Source: Gambelia wislizenii
Lineage: Eukaryota > Chordata > Lepidosauria > Squamata > Crotaphytidae
Assembly (NCBI GenBank): GCA_030847615.1
Contig: JAUMIR010000004.1
Location: 104,980,001-105,044,000, forward strand
DNA length: 64,000 nucleotides
Direction of reading: 5' to 3'
The position numbers and the translations under genes were made by a program. Below, one piece after another: positions 57,282-64,000 of this stretch. The notes below the pieces were generated by a model. That model had not been told where the DNA came from. It was given only the letters and a program-made list of their open reading frames with translations, and did no database searches. The first letter of the stretch is position 1; each line of letters begins with the position of its first letter.

Positions 57282-58407
57282 CACTATGACCCCTGTATCC
57301 ACAAGACTGGTAATCTGTGGAGTCACTTACCTGTGTCTGAAAAAAATATGGTCTTTCTAGGCATTTTCTAGGGCCGTGGTTACACGATGAAGAAAAACTG
57401 TGGAGAATTCGCTAAGATTCCTAATTGTTTACACATGTTGCGCCACAAAGTCGCCTCTTTCAGATGGAGGGGGGCACAAAAACCCATTAGTAATGTAAGA
57501 AAGGATTTCGGAACTTTTCCCAACTTTTTTGAAAAGTAGCGCGATTGTGTGAATGACCATTTCGCTAACGACTGTGTGAATTACCAGCAATCTTTCTGAT
57601 ACATTCATAGCAGAGCTTTGCCATGATTGGTTGAACTCACCAGGGAGGGGTTTGGACAAAGAGGAGATGGAGGAAAGATCCATCCACTGTTGTTTCCAGC
57701 CATGGAAAAGACTGAGCGAGTGCTATACCCATCCCAATTGCCCAGATGTTTCTTGCTTGGCTGCTCCTTCTGTGTGTGTGTATGTTCATTCGTTCATCCC
57801 CCTCGCCCTGCTGAGATCCAGTTTCTCTCTTTCCCTCCCTCCCTCCCTCCCTCCTTGGTATCTTCCTGCTTAGCTGCTGCCAGCTGAAGAATCCCAAACT
57901 AGCGTGCATGTGTGTGTGTGTGTGTGTGTTCAGCTGACACTCCATGCTACAGGAATAGAAATTAGGCATTCCTCTGGTAATCAGAGGATGTGCTTGGGAG
58001 GCCACGCCCCCACCTCAGTCTGTGTGTGAATTTCAAAGTGGAAAAAAGCAGAAAACTAAACCGATAGACCGATTTAGCAATAATTCATGTGAATGGTGCA
58101 GCACTGGTGCAAAACTGAGATACAGCACATATCACCACAATAAAAACTGTCGTGTAACTGAAGCCCTGGTCTTCCAGCACAATTCTATGGCATGCTTCTG
58201 CCAGAAGTTGACCATAGAATTGCACTGGAGGACCTAAAGATTCCTAGAGAGGTGTTCTCTAGGAATCTCTAGGTCCTCCAGCATGACTTTATGGCATGCT
58301 TGAGACAGAAGTCATTCATTTTAATAGAATTCACCATTATCTGTAGTTTCTGGTAACCATGGTAAGTCTGGGAATTTATCCTGTGCAGATATGGACGTCG
58401 TACTATA
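57282..58407. mobile_element. Tigger-like MITE, type B, split by a second element
   Basis: Left piece 57282-57371 ('CACTATGACCCCTGTATCCA', 'GTCTTTCTAGGCATTTTCT'); right piece 58169-58407 ('TCTTCCAGCACAATTCTATG', ending 'GATATGGACGTCGTACTATA'). In intact copies these parts adjoin ('GCATTTTCTAGGTCCTCCAG'). The right piece contains an inverted duplication around 'TCTAGGAATCTCTAGG'. Confidence 0.65.
57372..58168. mobile_element. hAT-like element nested in a MITE, about 0.8 kb
   Basis: Termini: 'AGGGCCGTGGTTACACGA' left; minus-strand 'AGGGCTTCAGTTACACGA' right. Internal microsatellites are (CCCT)n at about 57832-57856 and (GT)n at about 57906-57929. No transposase was found, and the target-site duplication could not be fixed. 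Confidence 0.6.
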
Positions 58408-58741
58408 TTTTAGAATTATTCTCTAGTTCCAGCAATGTTTAAGTAGTTCTTTTTACTCAGCTTTATTCTCACTAGTGATGCAGTGGCATTCCTTTATTAG
58501 AAGTCATTAGGAGTGTCATCGTAATTGTTTATATTTCTGGATTTTTCTTTTTGATTAGTCACTTCAACTTAAGTTATGTTCCTGCTATCGTTTCTTTTTG
58601 TAATCAGATGTGATGCCCCTCTATTTGCATTCATATATGAAACATTTTTGCACACGATGCTGTTAAATACACACTGTAATTCTAGAGTCTTGTGTATTAC
58701 TTCTGCCATTTTATTAAATTCAAGAGACACAATGTTCCCAG

Positions 58742-58968
58742 CAGGGCCGGTTTAAGGCACCGGCGGTGTCAGCATCCGCAGGGGGCCCCATCATTGTGGG
58801 GGAGCCCATAGTAACCCTCCTCCTGCAAAAAAAATTATTAGTAATAATCTGAATATCCTGTACTGTGAATAGCTTAGGTTGAGTTAGGTTATATTGACCT
58901 GAGATAAACATATGGGGCCCCCAAAATGAAGCATTGCAGGAGCCCCAAAATTCCTTAAACTGGTACTG
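58742..58968. mobile_element. Short hAT MITE, 227 bp, with perfect 8-bp TSD
   Basis: Termini 'CAGGGCCGGTTTAAGG' and minus-strand 'CAGTACCAGTTTAAGG', flanked by GTTCCCAG on both sides (58734-58741 and 58969-58976). Subterminal 'GGGGGCCCCA' and 'TGGGGCCCCC' also pair. Non-coding. Confidence 0.9.
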
Positions 58969-58976
58969 GTTCCCAG

Positions 58977-60345
58977 ACCTTATTCTTTAGCCTATTTCTC
59001 TATTGGAAAATCCGAAAAAGCAAACTGATGTGTCAGTGGACATAGGAATGCTTCTTGACATTTGTGGTGCAATTATATAATGTATTTAAAACAAGTCCAT
59101 TAATGCTTATATAATCTATGCATCTAGATCACTTTGGGCTGATTTGGGAGCAATGTGGCCTACCTCAGATCCAGGGTACAATTATTGGCTTTTGTTTCCA
59201 TAGCTGTTGCCCACCTCTGCCTTATGCAGGTGAAATTCTCCAAACTGTGCTAATGTCACTATTTCATATGCTATTTGAACTCACTGCCTCCACTTGCAGA
59301 GACTGGAAAGACCCCTTTTGAACTAAAATCAGGGGTGTGTGTGCAAAATGAAGGTGTTGCCCCCAAATAAGAATTCCTCCCCCACCCTCCATGAAATTTT
59401 CCTTCAGTTATATTTCTAAACATTGCAGTAACTGATGAGCCTTTAGAAAAACACTTCAGACATCCCAAGAGACAGGCAAAGTTACCAAGAGAATGCAAAC
59501 ATATCAGATATGAGCTCAGCAAACATTTTCAATGTTTCACTCTCTGGAATGCTAAAGATTTGGGGGCTAAAGGGGAAATTTAATTTGGGGAGTAGAATTC
59601 TTGGGGCAAGGGGCAATGCCCTCCCAATACATCACTACTAGACTAGACTATAACTCCTACAATCCCCAACAGTGTAGCCAGGCTGGTGAGGGATTCTAGG
59701 AGCTGTATTTGGGAAAATGGAAGTGTAGTATGGCAGGATACATATTGGTGTAAACCCAATGTCCCACCAATCCACACAAAACTGTGTGTCTGAATGAAAC
59801 CTGATATTTCCTTCCCAAGGCCACATGCAGTTTTACTATTGATGTGAGCCTTTCCCCCAATAAATTTTTGTGTTCTTGGAGCTTACTAACAAAGCAGTAT
59901 GGTGGTGTTCAACTAGGGTAAAAATAACTTCCACAGAATTGATGATCAGGTAGATGTCTTTCATTCTACAAAACTGCAGTGCAAAGGAAGGCTCTGATAT
60001 GCTAAACTCTGGTGGGAATTTCTTCGAATTCTAATCAGTACTACAGCTAATATTTAATCCATTCTGTTTTGCTCTGGCCTTGGTCTATAGTTTAAAAATA
60101 GAAATGAGGTACCAAAATAGAAATGAGGATAGAAGTAGAAAGTAAATATAAAAAAATCTAAAATAGAAAGACATAGATAAAAGTTGCCAGGGCAAAAGCA
60201 CCAGGGACAGACAGAAGAGAAAAAAGAGAGAGTATAATTTATACTCAACATATAAATTACTGAACAAAGCTTGGGAAAGTTTCATTTTTGGATTGCAGCT
60301 TCCATAATCAGCCAGGCAGCAAAGCCACTAGTCTGAAAGAAAGAA
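58977..60345. other. Mostly unrecognised sequence
   Basis: No supported gene. A weak palindromic MITE-like stretch lies at about 59638-59715. Low-complexity minus-strand ORFs at 60054-60285 (Phe/Leu/Tyr-rich) come from A-rich plus-strand sequence. Confidence 0.35.
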
Positions 60346-60420
60346 AGTCATTGGTAGTCTTCCATTCAAGTACTAACCAGTGCTGACCCTGCTTACTTTC
60401 CAAGATAAGATGGGATCTGT
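60346..60420 (-). mobile_element. 5S-SINE head fragment
   Basis: 'CCATTCAAGTACTAACCAG', 'TGCTGACCCTGCTTACTTTC' and 'CAAGATAAGATGGGATCTG' are complementary to the 5S rRNA internal region. It runs directly into the palindrome at 60421. Confidence 0.7.
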
Positions 60421-60460
60421 AATTAGGGCCTAAATACTTTAGAGTATTTAGGCCCTAATT
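60421..60460. repeat. Perfect 18-bp palindrome with 4-nt loop
   Basis: 'AATTAGGGCCTAAATACT', loop TTAG, then 'AGTATTTAGGCCCTAATT'. 'AGTATTTAGGCC' also occurs at the 5' head of the better 5S-SINE at 45549-45562, so the palindrome probably arose by inverted duplication of a SINE head during insertion or replication. Confidence 0.9.
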
Positions 60461-60790
60461 AATTTATACCCTGCTTTTCCCTCCAAGGGACTCAAAGTAG
60501 CTTGCAAAAATTTAAAAACTATATCCAAAGTTGGTCAAAATCTTACTTTACAAAAAATAATTAAACAAGCAATTGTATTTAGAAAACACATAGTTGAAAA
60601 TTTCAAAAGCATAAATAAACAACAAAAGCACAGCACACCATATTTAAAACACCTTTCTGCTGCATATTTTTGATCTTTGCCTACCAGTGAAAATAGGGTA
60701 GAGAGAAGACCAGCCAAGCCTCCCACGGAAGGGAGTTCCACAGTCCTGAAGGAAAGAAGGGAGAAAGTCCAAGCTCTGGTTAAAACACAG
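60440..60790 (-). mobile_element. L2-like LINE 3' fragment
   Basis: 'TTTATACCCTGCTTTTCCCT', 'GGGACTCAAAGTAGCTTGCA', A-rich middle, then 'GGAAGGGAGTTCCACAGTCC'. Same pattern as the fragments at 14490, 46576 and 48755. Confidence 0.5.
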
Positions 60791-60891
60791 TGCGGATGAT
60801 ATTTGTTCAGATTATTACATTCTTCATCCAGCTAACTTGTGCTGATCATTTTGTTTTTATTTGTTTGTTTGCTTATTCATTTATATTGTAG

Positions 60892-61196
60892 GTTATATTG
60901 TACAACTTAGCAAGCAATCAAGCAAAGACATACAGTTGATGATTCATCTTCTTTGCTTTGGTAAGGGGACAAGTTATCTTGGAGGAGTGGTCAGCGGTTT
61001 CATTATGGGGTCATTTGTGTCTAGGTTCAGAATATCTGTTCAGAAGGTCCAGATGATTCTCAAGAGGTTGCAAGAAATGTGCTTTTGTGATGATGTATTC
61101 AGTAAATGGACACCAAAGTTCAATGAAGCTGTTTCTCCTTATTTGGCCCTTAAAGACACGAACAAGTTAATAATTCATGCCACTGCTAGCTCTTGA
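60892..61196 (+). CDS. Unrecognised exon-like ORF, possible terminal exon
   Basis: A T-rich tract and 'TATATTGTAG' acceptor precede an open frame of about 101 codons that ends in TGA at 61194-61196. It reads 'YIVQLSKQSSKDIQLMIHLL' and later 'VQMILKRLQEMCFCDDVFSK' and 'PYLALKDTNKLIIHATASS'. Possible AATAAA signals follow near 61411 and 61487. A donor-like 'TTTG|GTAAGG' at about 60957 would allow a shorter internal exon instead. I do not recognise the family. Length and composition are more protein-like than most ORFs here, but no second exon was found. It may be a real gene end, a pseudogene or chance. Confidence 0.25.
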
Positions 61197-61512
61197 CAGG
61201 TCACAGTGTGCTGTAAAAACTAACACCATTGGTGCAAGAAATCTTTTACTAATTCAAAGACCCATATACATAACAATGCTCTAAGGACAGGGGGAGTTAC
61301 CCATTCACTTCAACATGCACCATGAGATGTTGTGCACAGAACCTCTGTTTTCATTGAGGCCAGAAGTTCGGCAGAGGGTCCCACATTCTCACAAGATCAC
61401 TGGGTGTGAGCAATAAATATGAGTGCAAATCACATTGGTTTCCAGTCCTCCTGTGGAGAAACAAGCTCTGAACCAGCCCATTATTCAAATAAATGATGTA
61501 GAATTATGTTCA

Positions 61513-61717
61513 GTGACCTTTCCACCTTGGGTAGTTTAATAGTGCTGTCACTTTCATACCTCCACTCCTACAGAATCCTGAGATTCTCTTTGGTGAGGTA
61601 ATTTAGAATCCTCTGCCAGAGAATTCTAAGCATCTCATCAAACTACAAATCCCAAGCTCTATAAGATGGAGCCATGACTGTTACGTGATATCATTGTGCT
61701 ATAACTATGTAGTTTGG
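61513..61717. mobile_element. Palindromic MITE 'P', decayed copy
   Basis: 'ACAGAATCCTGAGATTCTCT', 'CTCTGCCAGAGAATTCTAAG', 'CAAACTACAAATCCCAAG', 'AAGATGGAGCCATGACTG' correspond to the inner arms of the copies at 44395 and 55541. The termini are weak. Confidence 0.6.
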
Positions 61718-62317
61718 ATACATTGTAGTAGAGAGGTAGAACAGGGTAGTCTCAACATTGTCGTAGAGAGGTTCAATTAACAAGAACAATTGTTTTATTC
61801 ATAACTACATACTTTAGCGTAGTTTCATGATATTTTAGGAACAGCCAATGTTGGCTCATGATCATTTGGCACCAGAAAGAATGGATGGTCTGATCTGTAA
61901 TTTTCATTAACTTCTCCAAAGGTCAATATATTCTTCCAGTTCACTATAATGTTTGATGAAAAGAAGAAATATACCAGCTGGTCAAAACCTTCATTTTTTT
62001 TTAAAGACTGCTCATAACCAAGTTGTCAAAGAAGAGCTTTCTTGAGTAAAGTTTTTACATTAACTTTGGAACTGAGTGATAACTCTGCAGTGTTGAAATA
62101 TTTCAATATCTTGTTGTGTAATCGTATCTTTTCATAGAAAAATATAATGTAAGATATGAAACATTTTCATGAGAAATGCCAGCTTCAGTCACAAATAAAG
62201 ACAAGCATGAGCTGAAACGCTGGACAACAAGGAAGGTTTGAATGAGGTGAAGATCGTGTTGTGCAAAGATGAGAAGACTGCTATTAACCAACAAGTGGGA
62301 TCTGCTACTAAGGCTAC
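61718..62317. other. Nothing recognised
   Basis: No supported ORF or repeat before the fourth R copy. Confidence 0.35.
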
Positions 62318-62965
62318 TAAGGGCTTGTCTAGACAAGAAGATATAATGTGGATTGCTGCTCACTAATGCAAATTTGTAGCAGCATTCATTTGTCTCCACA
62401 GTCCTTTGGCAAAATTGCTGGTATGAAAAGCTATCCATGCTTGAAGTGCACACGCAGCCAGGCCTGCGATTCAAGATGGTAGCCAAGAGTGAATTACCTG
62501 CATTATTATTCTCAACATGTTGTCGCTGCTGCAGAGTATTTCTTTTTTAACTGTAAATCAAAGGTCCACAAGTGTGACCTGCTGCTTAAAAAAGCTGTTT
62601 GGTCACCTCAGCACAGCAAAAAAGTGCATGATCGATCACACGAAACTCCAAAATGGTGCTTCCAGCCAGTTCATTGCTGGCAAGCCCACCCCCCCTGCAC
62701 ATCCAACCAATCAGCTTTCCACTTCTGTTCTTGCCGAGAATGTGCTGAAATGCAAATCAGATGTCGAAATGAGTGGTAATGCACATTTCCACGCATCATT
62801 TCAAAAACTTCAGGAAAAGCCGTGAATGCTTTTCCCGCAGAGTAATTGGGGGTTTTGCCCCCCTCCTTCCTAATACTGTGAATCTCCTTCACTTCAGGTT
62901 GGGACAAAAGGTATTTTCCTTGCATTCTATGAGGAGTATTTTCACCATCTAGACAACCCCTAAGA
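62318..62965 (+). mobile_element. Unnamed dispersed repeat 'R', copy 4
   Basis: The most complete ends of the family: left 'AAGGGCTTGTCTAGAC' and right (minus strand) 'TAGGGGTTGTCTAGATGG'. Internal blocks match copies 1-3: 'AAGATGGTAGCCAAGAGTGA', 'CCAACCAATCAGC', 'GAGTGGTAATGCACATTTCC', 'CAGGAAAAGCC'. More diverged than the other copies in its first half. Confidence 0.6.
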
Positions 62966-63344
62966 TCTGCATCATGCTTGTGTATTGTAAAACTACTTTC
63001 ATGTAGATACAGAGTGGTTGTGCTACATTACCCTTCCACTGAATACAGACATAATGCAACTGACTCTGATCTCTTATTGTCACATTGTGCAGTGGGAAAT
63101 GCTCAGTTACTATTTATGCAATCCCAGTGAACAAACTGATACATTGAAAGCACTGATGAATAGTTACACACCATTCAAGAGTGTGGCTGGAATCCTGCTG
63201 GTCAATCCCAACTTGAGTGGACCACTTGTTGAATGGTGAGTCAACACATAGGTAAATCCAAATGCTTCAATGGCTCTACTTGAGTAAGATTTAACAATAA
63301 GATTTAGGCCCATGTAAAATTATTTACAGTCAGCTTGGTGTGAA
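62966..63344. other. Nothing recognised
   Basis: An ORF at 63018-63239 has no family or splice support. Confidence 0.3.
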
Positions 63345-63577
63345 AGCTAGTGTGGTGTAGTGGTTTGAATGTTGGACTATGACTCTGTATAACAGGATTT
63401 GAATCCCTGCTTGGACATGAAAACCCACTGGGCAACCTTGGGCAAATCAAACATTCTTAGCCTCAGAACAATGCCATGGCAAACCTCCTCTGAACAAATC
63501 TTGCTAAGAAAACCCTGTGATACAGCCTTAGGGTCACCATAAGTCAGAAATGACTTGAAGGCACACCACCACCACAA
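63345..63577 (+). mobile_element. Sauria-type tRNA SINE, full length, plus strand
   Basis: Head 'AGCTAGTGTGGTGTAGTGGT' (A-box-like) and 'GGATTTGAATCCC' (B-box-like), body 'GGCAACCTTGGGCAAATC' and 'GCAAACCTCCTCTGAACAAA', 3' domain 'CACCATAAGTCAGAAATGAC' then 'TTGAAGGCACACCACCACCA'. It is the only copy in this orientation among six. Confidence 0.85.
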
Positions 63578-64000
63578 AATTATTTCGCAAGTGGAACTGG
63601 TCTTATGCAGCCATGAACTGAATACATCTGTTGAAAAATGGCCAAAGCAGTACAACCACCTGTGTGAAGAAACTTCTTGCATATGTGTATGACACCAATA
63701 GACCATGGCACTGAGGGTTGCTCCTCCACATCTCCATGTTTTCCATTTCCCCCATCACAACCAAATAGTCTGCCAGTATTCTGTGGCCACAGAGCATGGG
63801 GTTGCTTGTAAGTCAGGACTTCCACTTCTAAATAATTTTTATGGGTTTTCCCAAGCCTGTGACTGTTTTCCTCTTGTGTTTGACTAGTGCTATTTTTGGC
63901 TGGCTAAGGATCTAGATTTGCAGAATATGTTCACTATACATAATAGATATGTGACAGTGGCTTGTTAGTTTTTGGTTTGTATAGCCAAAATGGGAAAATT
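63578..64000. other. Nothing recognised at the window edge
   Basis: Overlapping short ORFs on both strands at 63580-63887 have no family features. Confidence 0.3.

Noticed and set aside
53100..64000. Search for an RNF170-type N-terminal membrane exon on the minus strand
   Set aside because: No ORF with a plausible start Met, hydrophobic helix and donor was found. The hydrophobic ORFs at 55986-56222 and 60054-60285 are low-complexity Phe/Leu runs from A-rich DNA.

Overview
The window looks like squamate reptile DNA, most likely from a lizard. It is AT-rich, contains no prokaryotic gene structure, and is dominated by interspersed repeats typical of squamates: L2 and CR1 LINEs, tRNA-derived SINEs of the Sauria type with an ACA-rich tail, 5S-rRNA-derived SINEs, Tigger-like (Tc1/mariner) MITEs and several hAT-like palindromic MITEs. 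The host call rests on these repeat families and on the vertebrate gene fragments, all recognised from memory without a database search.

Two host genes can be supported, and they converge. On the plus strand, the last two coding exons of FGGY (an FGGY-family carbohydrate kinase) lie at 22107-22168 and 28534-28615, so everything from base 1 to about 28.5 kb is FGGY intron. On the minus strand, four exons spell out the RING finger, linker and C-terminal membrane domain of an RNF170-like E3 ubiquitin ligase: 45190-45082, 35567-35494, 35000-34890 and 34489-34184. A fifth, tentative upstream exon ends at 52926. All splice phases agree. About 5.6 kb of repeat-filled DNA separates the two stop codons. 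The protein clearly differs from RNF170 itself. In human, FGGY is next to HOOK1 and RNF170 is next to HOOK3, so this gene is best read as an ohnolog of RNF170 kept in the HOOK1-FGGY paralogon.

Layout: 0-22 kb is FGGY intron with an L2 relic, a long hairpin, Tigger-like MITEs, a SINE, a LINE with an internal inversion (9.65-11.27 kb) and a 1,346-bp hAT element with exact 8-bp target-site duplications. 22-29 kb is the FGGY 3' end with further MITEs. 29-34 kb is intergenic and carries a decayed antisense CR1. 34-53 kb is the RNF170-like gene, whose introns hold an L2 copy split by a 1.56-kb DNA element carrying a G-quadruplex-rich minisatellite, plus 5S-SINEs and a CR1 copy. 53-64 kb is upstream of, or still inside, the RNF170-like gene. 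It holds repeats and one unrecognised exon-like ORF at 60892-61196.

The most interesting items are the RNF170 ohnolog, the DNA transposon that has gained a minisatellite with a repeated G4 motif, a four-copy unnamed family of about 620 bp, and the LINE copy whose internal inversion fits twin priming. I found no operon, CRISPR, toxin or virus-like system.
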